This document shows positions 9,751-23,930 of a DNA stretch of 64,000 nt, piece by piece. Location: contig JANVCC010000076.1 in NCBI GenBank assembly GCA_025345505.1, positions 13,284,057 through 13,348,056 on the forward strand. The letters run 5' to 3'. The notes under the pieces are model-generated. The model was not told the DNA's origin and ran no database searches. It saw only the letters and a program-made list of their open reading frames with translations. Position 1 is the stretch's first letter; the number at the start of each line of letters is the position of its first letter. The position numbers and the translations under genes are program-made. The stretch comes from Todiramphus chloris collaris. Taxonomy: Eukaryota; Chordata; Aves; Coraciiformes; Alcedinidae.

Positions 9751-12700
9751 TGAGGGTTTGCAGCTCAGTCCTTATGTCAATGCTTTTGGCTAAGCTCAAT
9801 TATGGGATATTTTTAGTCATCATTTTAGCTTTGCTGATTAAAAATTAGATGTATGTGTTGACTCCTGGTTGTTTAAATATAATAGTTACTGTTTTTACAT
9901 CTCTACTGTTTTTACTGCCTTTGACTTCAATGTCTATATGCTGTCATCTAATTTGCTCCTTTTCTTTTTCTTTTCCCCCATCCTTGGGAAACTCAGCCTT
10001 GAGGAAAATGAGATACATCTAGAAACAGTCAAAAGCCAAGATTCAGGCAAAAGTTTTTAAGGGGAAGGCTAAGGGCTAAGGCATTTCAGGTAAAGCAGGA
10101 TTTTGAAAAATTTCAGTTTTGGATTCAAATGCCTAAAATCCATTTCATGCTCATGTTAGGCATTTAAGTAAGTCTTGCCTTTTCTATTTCTTTTAAACAA
10201 ACATAGGGGTTTTGAACAAGTATTTTTCTCTATACTGAAGTTCCTACTATTGCAGTTCTCAGTATAACTGAATACATTTAATAATAGTGTAAAGAAATTA
10301 TTATGAAAAATAATGATGCTTTTTAGACAAAACATCAGAATGCTCTAACCAAGACTAGATCCCCAGTAAATCTCAACATCTATAATTTCTCGTGCACAAA
10401 GTACTTATATCTTCAAAGCTCTGTCTCAGGTTCTTTCAATCTTTGTAGAATTCTAAGATCTCACAGTGGAAAATGTCTCGCAGGAGAAATTAGATCTTCC
10501 TTAATTCAGTGCTATTAATTCAGACTAGTGCCTTTAGTGATGGGGTTAGTTACAGTAGTACCAATTTTCCTCCCTCAGGTTTTACTTATAGAAGACTGAG
10601 CTGACTGATTCTTTTTTTCACTGAGGCTGAAGATGAAATGAAAGAGAAAAAAAGCAACCCTCTTTCCCTATTAAAAGGAGTTAAAAGCATTATCTTCTGA
10701 AAGTGAGAATTTGACTCTTGGCTGTGTTGGGTATTTTACTTCCTTAACCTGATGAATTTTGAGTTAACACTTTAACCAGCTTGCTGGTTTGGACGAGTGT
10801 GAAAATACTTGTGTTGGAGTGTGGAGCATAGCTGTCTAAACCCCTTTGTTTAACCTCAGGTGTTTAGTCACTAAAAATTGAGGATTATTCTGGAGCCTTG
10901 TAAATATGTAATGTATTACAAAGAGGCTTCTAGGTTTTTTTTTGAAAAGAAATAAAAAGTTGCTTTTCTTACATGGAGCAAGATGTTTTGTTGTTGGGAT
11001 TTTTTCATTTCAAATTAGTATTAAATTTTAAGACATGATTGGAAAACAGTTTCTTTTATTGGACCTGTTGAGTCCATACATTGTAATGCTCATGATTGTG
11101 TGTGTACTTGAGAATTCTTTAGGGATAGTTATATTGCTCAGTTGAGAGGAGACTGAAATGCATTCCCACACAACTGGATGTATTGTCCTCCTGTAGATGC
11201 ACTCTGTAAAGTAGCATAAGGCACAAGAATGAAGATGGGAGAACTGGGACGTGAAAAGTTGTGAAAAGGGGGCTCTGGGCCTTTACCTTCTCTATTTAAG
11301 GTGTTGGATACAGAATGTGTTATTTATTCATTAAGATTATTTTTGTTTACAATTTTCATCTACAGAAATGCTCCTTGTAAGAAAGACAATAACCACTCCT
11401 CTTGTTAGTGTTCATGAAAAAAATCATGGTGACCACTGTGAAATGTGGAAGATAATTAGTAGCCTATCAAATAAACACAAAACAAACAAAAGGGAGCTCT
11501 GACCTCCTGGTTTGTTTACACTTTCAGAAAGCTGTCATTTTCTAATAAAAATACCTACTGTTCATACTGATTTGCAATAAAATGGTGTTCATGCAGTCCA
11601 ACTGCTGCGTGAGACATTTCTCTTCCATAAGAAAATGTAGCTACCTAAATCCTGATCTGAGGCTGTAGCTTGGCTGCTGCAGACTAGCACTTAATCCCTC
11701 ATGAAATGGGGTAATGTGGCTAGGAAAACATTAGTTAATTTAGAGCTTTTTGAAAAAGGAGCTGTGGCAAAAAGCAGAGGTGTGAGAAATCACAAGACAG
11801 CAATCAAAAGTTGTTGGCCAAAACCCACCAGAGAGGAGACTGAGTGACCGAAGAGGAGCTCCCAGAAAGTTGTGAGTACAGTTCTGCACCCTGTGCTGAA
11901 CAGGAACACTTTGGCAGTTCAGTGCAAGCTTGTGGTGAATTAGAACAAATGGTATTGGGATAAGAGAGACAAATAATGCAAATATCAAAGTAAGCAGTTC
12001 TGCTGTGTAGTGGTATTAAAATATGATGCAAACAGCTGGAAATGTAAAACTTCAAACGACTGTGTCAGTGCCAGAACTACCTGCTGGTATCTCACTTCAG
12101 GAGATGAAAGAATGGAAAGTGTATATGTATGTAAAAACTAAAATGAGTGGGTTTAAAAGGCACAGAACAATTTAAATTATTTTTTTTTTACATTGAAAAA
12201 GTTTAATAAATTTTTATCAACCTATTAATAGGAGCTGAAGCTTCTATTTGCATTTAGATAAGGCATGTTAAAAAAAATATAGTGGCTATATTGTCTGAAC
12301 CACCTAGAAATGATGCTTAGAAGTATGAATTTGACCAGGAAGTAGGAAACATACTCTCCTAAAACACAAAAAAGTCTGGCTAGGGCAATGAAGATCTGTC
12401 TTGATTTCACAATGGCAAATAACTGTTTAATGAATAGCATGGAAGGTTGTTAATTCTAATTTTTGTTTGTTTTTTCAAGTGAAACAAATTATTTGCAGGC
12501 AATGGTTTGCAGTAAACAAGTTTGCTTCTATGCACAAACAATTAGGAAGACCATTCTTTGCAGCAGCTCTTCACAGTGGGTAGTTCAGGGGGGGTTGATT
12601 TGTTTGTTTTGTTGGTTGCTGTTTTTTAATGGGAATCCCAAAGGAATCTAAATATAGATAGCGTGGATCTGAATTAAAAAAAAATGTTTCCTTTCAGTTT

Positions 12701-13676
12701 GTTGAATTGACAAGATGAAAACAATTTCTTTGTTATTCTTTTTTTTTTAAAGGCAATTTAAATCTAACCATAAATTAGTCAATCTAGTGAAACCTGGCTC
12801 ATGAGAGAGGGATGAAAATAAGTACAGACTTTCATTAGGAACAGTAATACATATTTACACAGGAAAAACCAGAATAATGTTAGGCTAATTAGAAATAAGT
12901 GACTGCAAATGCATTGTTGTAGTATTAGAGTATTAATGGACTATGTACTTTAAAACTTGCAAAGATTAGTGCTTTATAGAAGGGCATTAGTGGCTTTCTG
13001 CTTGTTGCCTGAGTGTGATTTCCATTACACTAAATTGTGTAGCCCTGCAGTCCCTTCCTGGGGGCTGGCAGCATGTACTGCTCTCTTTTCCTTTCTCACA
13101 TTTCTACAAATTGCGCTTCTGAACTCCAGACTGCTAGGTTCAAATGCTGTGTCACAAGGGTAGTAAGATAAAGGATCTGTTGATTCCTTTTTGTAGTTGG
13201 AAAAGCAGATTGAGGAAAAAAGTTTTATTAAAAAGGCAAAAACAGATGACCCTTTCCCATGCAAAGCAAAGTAATGATAGTAAGCTGGAATCAACAGCAG
13301 AAGCTGGAAAGGAACCTTTTCCCTGTTTGGCTAGCCTTCTCACGTGTGAGTGCTTTCCCTAAAGAAACACTGCTAGATTCCTCAATTTTTTTTTTTAACC
13401 TAGAGAATCTATTTTAGAGAGGAGTCCTACTCTCTACGCCTCACAATGTCAGGACTCGAGTGCATTGTAGCTTATGATTCGGAGAAAACCCTATATAAAT
13501 CCTCTTGGGAGAGGTATTCCTAGCTTCTTTATCAGATCCAGACTCAGTAATGGGCCATACAAGAATCGTAATCTCTGTGATTGTTGTGCAGTAGAAACTA
13601 GACTAGCCTATTTACCAAAATGAAATATTGTTTTGAGGTAATCATTGCTTAGAATTGCTTGTGCTTGAACATGGGT
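9751..13676. other. Unique AT-rich DNA, no gene seen
   Basis: About 3.9 kb without a recognised repeat, RNA or exon. Short open frames do not exceed about 90 codons and lack domain features. Several T- and A-rich homopolymers occur (for example near 12180 and 12740). Confidence 0.55.
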
Positions 13677-14384
13677 TGTCAAGGTTTAGACTTGGGCCAG
13701 CCAACTAGACCCATGACAGATGCTATTAACCCCTCTGCCTTCCCAAAGGGGAGGAGAAAGGGAATAAGGCAGAAAGATATATGGATTGGAAAAGAAAACT
13801 AAAAGAGCTTTCATGAAAATAATAATAAATAAAATTAAATATATACAAAACCAATATTGAACCCAACCCCTCTGATGGCAGTTATGTCACTGTCACCACT
13901 GATGCATGGAGGAAGTCCCAGGCTGGACTTGGTGGCAGATGGGAACTGGATTCAGGAGCTGGATTGAAGGCAGAACAGATAGAGTCCCCCTCAGACTCCA
14001 GCCATTGAAGAAGGGACCTTGACTCTTGTGATCCTTCAGCTCTATACTGATTATGATGTATATGGAATAGGATACCTTGCTTTAGTGTTACCTGTGTCCA
14101 CTTCTCCCTGCACCTGTGGCCTTTTACTTTCTGCACACCCTGACAAGATCTAGTAGTGACTTTGGTCTGCACAGGAGCAAGTATAAGCAAGAGCCTTTCT
14201 GCACATCAATCCTTTGTAGTAACTCTAAACATGGAGCATAATCACTGCTAGATAAGCAGATACTGTCTGTGAAAATATTCAGACAGTGAAAGTTAGTTCA
14301 TAAAGTGCAGTTAGTTAGAAGAAACTGAGCTGAAAAGTAAAATGACTGAATAGAATTAGTTCTGTCCTAAGTCAAACCAGGACA
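13677..14384 (-). mobile_element. Solo LTR, ERVL-type, minus strand (copy 1 of a pair)
   Basis: The minus strand begins TGTCCTGGTTTGACTTAGG (14384 downward) and ends AAACCTTGACA (13677), giving TGTC...GACA termini. The opening is typical of avian ERVL-class LTRs. It aligns end to end with the element at 39314-40118 but is about 100 bp shorter. The flanks TGGGT (13672-13676) and TAAGT (14385-14389) match at three of five positions, so a 5-bp target duplication has decayed by two transitions or is chance. A U3 hairpin, ACTGTCTG...CAGACAGT at 14262-14287, is shared with the other copy. No proviral interior is present. Confidence 0.85.
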
Positions 14385-16698
14385 TAAGTTAAGGCAGCTA
14401 TGTACTACTTCTGCTTTTGTTTTTTTTTCTTTTTAATCTCTGATCAGAAGAACAAGGGATAAGCTTTTTGTCTGCAGAAATTATCTGGATGTGAAATGGT
14501 GGCATATAGCCTACATAAACCTATTGACCAAACAGTAATAAATAGTAGATAATTCTAACTTTTACTGGGCTTTTGGATAGAGACAGGACAGGAATAAATG
14601 GTCTAGATGCAGTGCTTGGACATCAGCCCTCTAAATTTTAACAACTATTCAGTGAATTGGTATTGTTCTTTTTTTAGTATTGGTCCCCCCCTCGATTTTT
14701 CAACCTCACTTCTGCCTTATCTGTGTTGCTGCTCTTCACTTACATACTATATAATAATGTACTATTATAGTAGTACATTTTATATGTATAATATATAATA
14801 TATATTTTATATATATATAACATATATAATATATAATATTTACTTATGGCGCAAAATATTCAGTGGTGTGCCAGTGTTTTTTATTGTACTAGCTGTAGAG
14901 ATAAGAACAAGGTATATGCTGAGTAAACACTCAATTTTGAAAGGTAACAAGGAAGAATTGTACCATCTGAAGAATGAAGAAAAGAGAACCTCCGGTTGGT
15001 AGCTGTTCTTAGAGTGAGTCCTGCATCACATAGCTAATTCTCAGGCTTGAATACATTTGGCAAGTCACTGTTGGTGGGATTATTATTTAGGGCTCATCCA
15101 TAGAGCAGCACTGTATAGTTGCTCATTAATTCTCAAGATGATCATATTTGCATCAGTGACATGACTATTTTGAATGATAAATGGGCACATATTTGGCACA
15201 TATTTGCAGATAACCACTGGGAGTGAGCAGAACTTGCCCAAAGAACCTAAGTGGTCCTCACAGGGAAACTTTTTCATCATGTGTTTTTATTTACTAAAGC
15301 TACAGTCGTAAGCTTATCTTATTTCTGACCCGTCTTCTACCAACTCATTTCTTAATAATGTCTCTTTTGAATCATGATGGAAATGACCTACAATTTATTA
15401 TAAATGTTTTTAAATCAATTAATTAATTAGTTGGTTTTCCAATAAAAATTATTCCTCTTCCTTTTTCTATTTTAATAGTATGTAATTAAAAAAAAAAAAG
15501 AAAGAAAACAGGAAAGTCAAATTTAGCCACGCTGCCCAATTGACCCAATTTCCTAGAAGACTCAACACATAATGCAAAAATAACTGCAAAGTCTATCTCA
15601 TGTTTAATCGGACGTAGAAGATAAGTAGACATATCTGGAAGATGATTGTGCTTAAAATATAAGTAAGCTTATATATTATGATATTATTTATTATTATGAT
15701 ATTCTTTTTCCACTTAGTGTAGTCTGCAAAGCTAGGAAATGATAAACAGGACCATGTTAACGTGAAAAAAAAGTACTTAGCTGACAGAAGTAAAGACTTT
15801 TGTAGTGGGTCAGGTCACCATTGCTTTGAGCCATTGGCAGGATCTGCTGTTTTCAAAGATGATGTAAATTAGTCCTTCTCCATGTTTAGAAATCAATAGA
15901 ATCTGTCAAGAGCAGATTTCTTTTACCTGTTTCCTTATCAACCTACAAAAAGAAATGTGGTGGCTCCACTCAGTCAGTAAAAGCAGTGTTCTGTTATCCA
16001 GAATACCTCCTGTGATATTATGCATTGCTCCAGATAATTGTCCCTGACACTTGCTTCTGAATACTAAAGACAACATCTTCTGTGTTTTTTGGGATATGCA
16101 GCTATGGTGAAAGTGTTGCTACAAGTTCTTAAATTGCTTTCTATTTTGCTTAGGAAAAAGTGTATGGCTCAGAAATGCAGTTGTAGTGTCAAAAAACTAT
16201 GTGAGCACAGAAAAATTATTCCTCAATGTAGGTACAGCCTTTCTATGTATTACACTTTATTAAATTATTAGTAAAATAAGTGGTAATGAAACGATAATTA
16301 TCAAATGCTAGTTGTCTTACAAATTTAGGTGTGGCAAATGGCTTTGGAATTGACAAGGCAATAGGCACCTGAAGAATTCTGGGCACCAAATTTAGTAGTA
16401 GAGAATATTGCATTCCAGGCTTCACTGCAGTCCCCTATGGCATGGTAGGCTGACCTATGTAGGTACTCTTTAATATGCTGATTTGCTGTCCACAAGAGAG
16501 TACAAAGGAACAGAATTTTAACATTTTATTCTGAAGTAATTTTCTGTAAGTATAGCTAATAAATTCTCAGTATTAATGCTAGATATGTAAATATACTGTG
16601 AATACACATATTCTTTCATTTTAATTCTCAACATCATACTGAACATCGTAGTAACTTTGTGTAATGAAAGGCAAGATGAAGGTTAGTTTCCTGCCAGG
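14385..16698. other. Unique AT-rich DNA with a TA-rich hairpin-prone tract
   Basis: No gene seen. 14750-14845 is almost pure A+T. It includes an inverted repeat with 8-bp arms, ATGTACTA and TAGTACAT (14757-14778), followed by alternating TA runs. AATT repeats lie near 15416-15432 and a 12-A run near 15488. Confidence 0.55.
14757..14840. repeat. TA-rich low-complexity tract with inverted repeat
   Basis: Arms ATGTACTA and TAGTACAT around a TTATAG loop are followed by (TA)n-like sequence to about 14840. Such tracts are prone to length change and cruciform extrusion. Confidence 0.8.
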
Positions 16699-17268
16699 TC
16701 AAGGGCGGTGATTCTCCCCCTCTACTCCACTCTCGTGAGATCTCACCTGGAGTACTGAGTTCAGTTCTGGAGCCCCTATTACAGGAAGGATATGGATGTG
16801 CTGGAACGTGTCCAGAGAAGGGCCACAAGGATGATCAGAGGGCTGGAGCACCTCTCCTATGAGGACAGACTGAGAGAGTTGGGGTTGTTCAGTCTGGAGA
16901 AGAGAAGACTCCGGGGAGACCTTATTGTGGCCTTCCAGTACCTGAAGGGGGCTACAAGAAAGCTGGGGAGGGACTTTTTAGGCTGTTGGGCAGTGATAGG
17001 ACTGGAGGGAATGGATTAAAACTAGAGATAGGTCGATTCAGGTTAAACATTAGGAAGAAGTTCTTCCCCATGAGGGTGGTGAGACACTGGAACAGGTTGC
17101 CCAGAGAGGTGGTGGAAGCCCCATCCTTGGAAGTTTTTAAGACCAGGGTGGATGGGGCTCTGAGCAACCTACTCTAGTGGGAGGTGTCCCTGCCCATGGC
17201 AGGGGTGTTGGAACTAGGTGATCTTTAAGGTCCCTTCCAACCCTGACAATTCTATGATTGTATGAATT
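16699..17268 (+). mobile_element. CR1 LINE 3' fragment, plus strand
   Basis: About 570 bp: the last part of ORF2 plus the 3' UTR ending CAATTCTATGATTGTATG (17249-17266). The 3' UTR carries the block GGAGGTGTCCCTGCCCATGG seen also at 24124 and, inverted, at 63915, so these belong to one subfamily. It is 5'-truncated near 16699. Relatively few differences from the 23931 copy suggest a comparatively young family. Confidence 0.95.
16702..17175 (+). pseudogene. CR1 ORF2 C-terminal remnant
   Basis: 16792-17019 reads [20 protein letters not shown] and continues to [19 protein letters not shown], the conserved C-terminal domain of CR1 ORF2. The frame shifts near 16975, and 16986-17177 completes the end with [20 protein letters not shown] and the stop. 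There is no RT catalytic part, so no function is expected. Confidence 0.9.
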
Positions 17269-20200
17269 ATGCTTCAGTTTCTGGAGCTGTTTTACATAAG
17301 GTTTGTACAACAGTAAACAGACTAGAGATGGTGTTAAAGCCGTACTCACACCAAGAACACAGCACCAATTTGATGAGCTGTCTGCCACTGACTAAGCTTT
17401 CAGAAGACTAGAAGGGGCAGGATTTTTTGCATTGAAAAGCTGGATAACTACAATGGTTAGAGAGTATGAATATTTCACTCACTAGGAAGTACCATCCTTA
17501 ATCCTTCAGGAAATCCTGTCCCCAGAATAATTTGAATAGATTACAGATATGGGGTCCCCTAACTTGGGAATAGGGTCCCCTTTCCTTCCAGCTCCCTCTT
17601 GTCAGCTTTGTTCACTGTCTTACACAAAACACCTGTACACAAGTAATTGCTGAAGAGTTTAAGTCACACAGAGCTAAGATATCCACTATAAACAGAACAG
17701 GACCCATGTTCTAGTCTCAGGCCACTGCTGCTGTGGGGATTTAGCCTGAGAAATGCACATCTCTTTGCTAGTGGGTGGTGGAGGACAGCTGAGCAGTTTG
17801 GTGATGGACAGAGGAAGAAACTTGGGCCCTCTGACACTAGAAAGTAGCTAAGTATAATTTCAGGCAATGAATGTATGCACCAATACATCTAAATCCCTTT
17901 GTGTATAAAGCTTTATTCAGCAGCCTGCAGACATAATAAGTTACACGTCAGCACCCACTGAAATGATTTCTGATTTGTTTGCTTCACTGTGATTTAAGCA
18001 TCAGCATTCTACTAGGACAATATGAAAATCAAGTCTCATTTTCAAGTTTAAACATTACAAATGCTTTCATCTTTTTCCTAGTCAGAGAAAACTGTTAAAT
18101 ACATTTTTTTAATAAAGCACTATTTTAGGAAACTGCATTCATTCACATGCCTTAGTTCATTTTATTAAGCATCTGAGTATTATGGCTTAGAATCATTAGC
18201 AGCAGAAAAAGGAGAAATTTGGATAAAGGCATTTACATTGGTTACGACAACACATTTTTTTAATGGAAAGGTTCTATATGCAGCTGAGAAGCTTAAAACA
18301 TTTTTAGTACATAAAAAAAAGTGGTGGAACATCAAAATGAAGTAGAAACTCACTTTAAAAAAAAAAAAAAATCTAACTGCAGAAATAAGTACTATAGGCT
18401 TTGCATAATAACTACCACACACCAGCTAACACTGCATGCAGCATTTTCTTTATTTAGTTATGTCTATAGGTTACATATACACACAACTCTGGGCAGTGCT
18501 GCAGAACACAAACCTGATGTTACCTTTTTTTTTCCTTTTTTTTTTAAATAAACAAAGCCAACCTATTCTGCAGAACCTGTAAATAGTAATTCACACATTG
18601 AAATGCAGGCAAATTACAGACTTTGGCTTATATATACACTTCAGAAATGATGGGATGAACAAGGAATATCCATCCAATAGAAATTTAACATGAGGAGCCC
18701 AGGCTAGTATCCATAGTATCTTAGCTCCCACTTGCATCTTTCCTGGGGCTATATGTTTGTGTGTGTTTACTGTTGAATGCTCTGGCGCTGTATGCTATAA
18801 CATCAGCTGGGGCCCTACACCTCTCTTTGGCTTGCCACTAAAATGAGCTTAACTCCTCCAGTCTCTGAAGTGGGAGAAATGAAAAAGCTCCAGCCTTGCT
18901 TTATTCATTTTAAGGACAAAACAGGAGCATTTGCAAGTGGGTAATTACTGCAACAATAGTGTTGGGTTTTTTAAAATACCCACACTGATATTGAAATACA
19001 AAGCCCAGCTTAGTGAAATGAAAATGAAGGTGGAAGAGGCTGACCCTTTAGGGATGGTGCTTCAAATAAGTACCAAAAGAAATGATTGTATAAAAAAAAT
19101 TGGTTTAGAAATCTTGCTAGACACTGATATTTCAGTCTTCGTGAAGTCATCCTTTCAAATGATATTTGTGTTGGCACTTCATTTTCCTTTCCCACTAAGC
19201 CTCACCAGGATTGTTGAGAACTGATGTTATTTTGGAAGGTTTTTTTTCTTAAAATATCTCCCTCTGTAGCAAAGCTTTGTAACATAAAGGGAAGGACAAG
19301 CCAAGAATACTAACACAGTTAGAAAGGAAAGCAAGGTGGAGGAAGTAACAGCCAGTACTTGTGTACCCACTGGCTGTGGTTGAGTGGGACGCTTTTCCCT
19401 TTGAGAGGTTTTGTGGCTTTGAACAGGTTAAGTAGCACACCTCTCTGTTATGGGACAGTGAAAAACAAAATTAGAAATCCGTTCTGGTGCACCTTTTCCA
19501 AAATAGGTTCTCTACAGTTACAGAACAAGTATAAACAAAAGATAGAAAATATCATTTTAACTATACACATTACATAGGCAGGAGAACATTGAACTAAACA
19601 GAAGCTCAACCCCATAGAAGCCACTAAATAAATGTTTCATTTGAGAGAAAATGTTTTCTACTTACCTCTTTCAGCACTAGATCTTTATTCAAACCAAATC
19701 TTTTTTTCCTTTGCATCCAGAATAAAACTGAAAGAAACAATAAATAAATTAACATGGGAAGGTTTCTCCACCAAAACATCGCCAATGCCATCACTACTCT
19801 GTGATCTTCAACAAAAGTGTTTTCATTATGTTCTTTGCAAGCATGGAGAACAAATGCATGAGAAGACCATCTGTTACCCTGTAGTACCACACCTGCTTAA
19901 CTGACTTCTAGTGTACAATATAAAAAATCAAATGTCATCATTGGTATTGCAACTGACACAGTATAAATGGCAGAAGAGACTGAAATGAAAGTTTGTACTG
20001 AAACTTTAATCTACCTATAAAACACAAAGTTTTCTTCTGGAAACCGATGGGGAACGTTGCCCTCAGCTAGACCTCAGACCTTGCTCTAAAGCCTCTAGCT
20101 GTTCAAGTAACTGTTGCTCTGGTGACTTGTGGCTTCTTTCTTTGTCATGCTACAGAATAAATGGTGATGATTTAATTTTTGAAGTATTGTGTTGTTAAAA

Positions 20201-23200
20201 CCAGCATTTGTATGGAAGAAAAAATGAAGTATTATTGAACATCTGTCATACCACAGAATATCACATAAGACTTGCATCTAAGGATAGCTAAGTTGAAAGG
20301 TATTCTCATCATCTGTAGCTTTCCTCCACCCCAAACTTTATTACAAATGATTGAAAAGATTCACTATTCCTTCTAAGTTCAGGCAGAAAGCCACACAGTG
20401 AGTGGCTGCTCCTTGACAAGCTAAGAACCTCCAGCATTACATTAGCATGTCCCATGACAAGTGAAGAGCAAGAGATCATGCACATAAGAAAATAATTAAA
20501 CTATGGGAAAAGAATAACCTCTCTGAGGGAATATGTGAATATACTAAAAACGGTCTGTAATCTCTCAGAAAAGAAAAATGTAAGAAATTAGGCATATAGT
20601 ACATTTACAGTTGGTTTTAATTTGCCTTGTAACAACCCACCACAAAATAGCATTGAGATGTGATGTATAAAAGAACATAATTTTACTTTAGACGTTTGTT
20701 TTCTAATATTGAGATATATATGGTTAATGCCTCTCTCATTAGAACACACAGACACAAAACTTTCACATACTAGCTGACAGAATTTAAAAAAAAAAAAAAA
20801 AAACATCTACTTAGCTGGTGTGCTTTTTACAAGAGTTACTAATTTCTATCTCTCCTCTCATCTTCTTAGACAAAAAAATGTCTTTCCACTACATGAACAT
20901 GTGTCAGATAGGGTTATAAAAGATTGCATTCAAATACATTAGCTTTTAACAAAAGCAATGTTCTCTTTCCTGTTGTCCTTTCCTTGGCTATTTGCTATCT
21001 ATCACATTTGTTGGTTTTGGCTACAAATGCAAACCCCAAACTTTCACTTTACAGCATATTTTGGTGACAGAAGTCTGAGCCCCCAAACCGAAATTGAAAA
21101 CTGCATTTGGTGACTGTAAGCAACCATTAAGTAGAGCTGTCTCAAGCTACAGTGCCTAAGGGAAGGATGTCAGTTTAGTGTCTTCCTTCCCAGTCCTCCT
21201 TGCTGGCAGAAAAGAATGCAAGATTTGCTACCAGCAACCTTAGAGTCTTCCTCTTAAAACAGTCACTGGTCAAGCAGGTGTGAGCAGGCAAGTACTTTCA
21301 GGGCTGGAAAGAGAGAGTGAAGTGTGACACAGAAAGCATATTCGGTGCTAGACATATCCAGGCAGGGAAGATGGAAACATATCTAAACAAAGCCTCATAC
21401 CTCACCCACACAACCAGCTTTTGCTCAGATTCTTATGATTTTGAATTACTGGATTCTTACTCAGTCTTCGAATTCACAGTTAATTTTCTGAAAGTCTGAA
21501 TTAGTTACCTGGGAAGTCATACTCTTCCGGGAGGTATAGGCACAGGCTAGAACAGACCAGCTAACTGCTCCCAAGGCACTAATAATGCACTGGGTTGATA
21601 GTTACCACATGCACATACAAATCCCATGATCCATTTCCCTCATCAGTGAAAAAATACTGGGGGGGGGGGGCGAGAAGAAAGGAGATTCTGATAAAAGGTT
21701 TATTCTCTAACAGCACAAATGTTAAGCTGTTTCCCTGATGTGAAAGATTTTGGGGAGAAGAATGCTTGAAGCTGTATCTACCCCCCTGCATTGTCTCCCT
21801 TGGTGCACCCCATATGCATTTTCTTAAACCTAGAACAGCAAGTTAGAAAGTTCATTTGGATTTTGTTTTCATGCTTCTGAAAGTGTTTGTCAGCTCTCAG
21901 TTGAGCTTCTGCACTCACTTGTGACTCTGGCCAAAATGAACATCTAAATTTTGCAGAAGTCTTAATTTTGGTATAATTTCTTCCCTATTAAGAAATGAAA
22001 CAACAGACAACTAAACCAATCTACTGTGTGTTGATGTCCTCCTCATAATTTTTGAGCCCTGTTAAACAGTAATGTCAGATCACAATTAAATAATTCTGGG
22101 AACTCAGTGAAGTGTGTTACTGATATACTGATGGGAGTCCCTTGCTTCATAGCTGTGAAGGGCCTTTACATCATGAATGGAAAAAAAAGTCTCAGAATGC
22201 TTTGATATTATTCCAATAAAGCCTCACCACACTCAGAGGCTCATAAATTCTGTTACTTGAAAAGCAACAGAACATACTCAATTGCTTTCAGTAGAGGAGG
22301 TGCTGGAAAGGGTTTTCTTGTTTCAAGAACTTTTGTAGAGGGAGTTATAAAAACACTGGTAAATCTTCCCTTCACATCCATTAAATATCAGAGTACAAAA
22401 CATTATTATATGATTTCTGTCCATGCAATGATGTTGCATTTCCAGCAAAGATGGTGAAAGCAGCAAAGTGGTAGTGAAAAAAACCAAACCAAAACAAAAA
22501 TTAAAATCACTTCTGTGAACAGATCTGAGTGCAGAAACAAGAAAGAATTGATGTTTCATCTCATAGATTTGGTGAAATGAGAAAACAAGACTATTGGAGA
22601 GATTTAACTCTGAAAAAACCACAACATTGAAAGCAAGAAATAGTTGTGTTTAACAGGGTCCTCAAATCTTGGTCCCCACTCTAGCAGAGAACTTAATTCA
22701 CTGTACTAGAGTCCTCTTTTCATTTAGTTATCTGAGAAATTGGTATCTCTCTGCTACTACCTGAAATTCTGCCTGTGGATAACAGGAAGTGTATTTTGTT
22801 TTCCACCCTCTGTATGCTTATTGAAAAAACTACTACATCTTCTGGTGTCTAGAAAACTTGTAAAAATAGAGACAACTCCCCTAAGTACTGAAAACAACAT
22901 TTGAAAAACAAAAATCAACCGACTAAAATCCGTCACAAAACTAAAAGCATTTGAATTTCCCTATATAAATTTACTGGTATCTTTTAATACAGCCAATGCA
23001 CAAAGCTACTTCAATGGTACCTATAATAGGTTCTGAATATTAATATTACTATCATTTATTAGATTCTTGTTTCTAACCATCACTTTTAGAGGCTTTTACA
23101 GCTAGATGTATGATATGAAAAGCAATTCAGAAAAGTCTTTTGCAGTTTTAAATATCAAACACACTGCTAGGGAGACAGATTCACCTCTGAACTAGCAAGC

Positions 23201-23930
23201 AAAAGAAACAGATATAATACAGAACTGATATCAGAAGGATCTTCAGGAAGTCATAAATAGAAATTATTATTTTTTCTATGCCTTTCACTGCTTTCTTTGC
23301 TGGATAGTCAGACTCCCAGACTTGGGACTTGCCATTATGCCATCCCTACACTTGAGGCAGATTGAAGTTTTTCATACAGGAAATTAATGTGTGGTGAGAT
23401 GTATCCTCTTTTGCTAATGAACTCTATAAATCAAGGTTCATTTATTTTGAGAAATACCTGTCTAACATTAAGACATTATCTATACCTGCTACATTTGTGC
23501 ACATACACAGGTGCACAAAACAAAGTGAAGTCTAGTGCTTTTAGTAAATTCTAGTTATGGAACAAACACCAAGAAATCTGTTCCCATAATTTATTTTGTA
23601 AAACATGTAAAACACATTATAAAATAGTAGCCCCTTAATCATTTTTAAATCTCAGAGAAGTTTCAGTTTTCTTCTAACTATGCATTCACTCAGCATAATT
23701 TGGGGAAATATTTAATAATTTATCATGTGCAGTCAATCTGCCTTTATACAGAAATGCATAGTAACATATTGTACCTACAGATGAGCATATCACCTACAGC
23801 TCAACAGCAACACCTCTATAATTGGAATATCTGTTTACAATCTATGGCTCATCTAATTTCTACCACTGGAAATCTAAGACTGGCCTTTAAAAATCACAAT
23901 AAAAAAAAAAAAGTACATGATTTTTAGTCT
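17269..23930. other. Unique AT-rich DNA, 6.7 kb, no gene seen
   Basis: No recognised repeat. Homopolymers include A14 near 18358, A20 at about 20785-20803 and a 12-G run at 21659-21670. The open frame at 18931-19224 (97 codons) has no family features. Confidence 0.55.

Noticed and set aside
20784-20803. Long A runs (also 18356, 24721, 47523, 48947, 60241) as signs of processed retrocopies
   Set aside because: No target duplications or coding sequence adjoin them, and bird CR1 does not leave poly-A tails.
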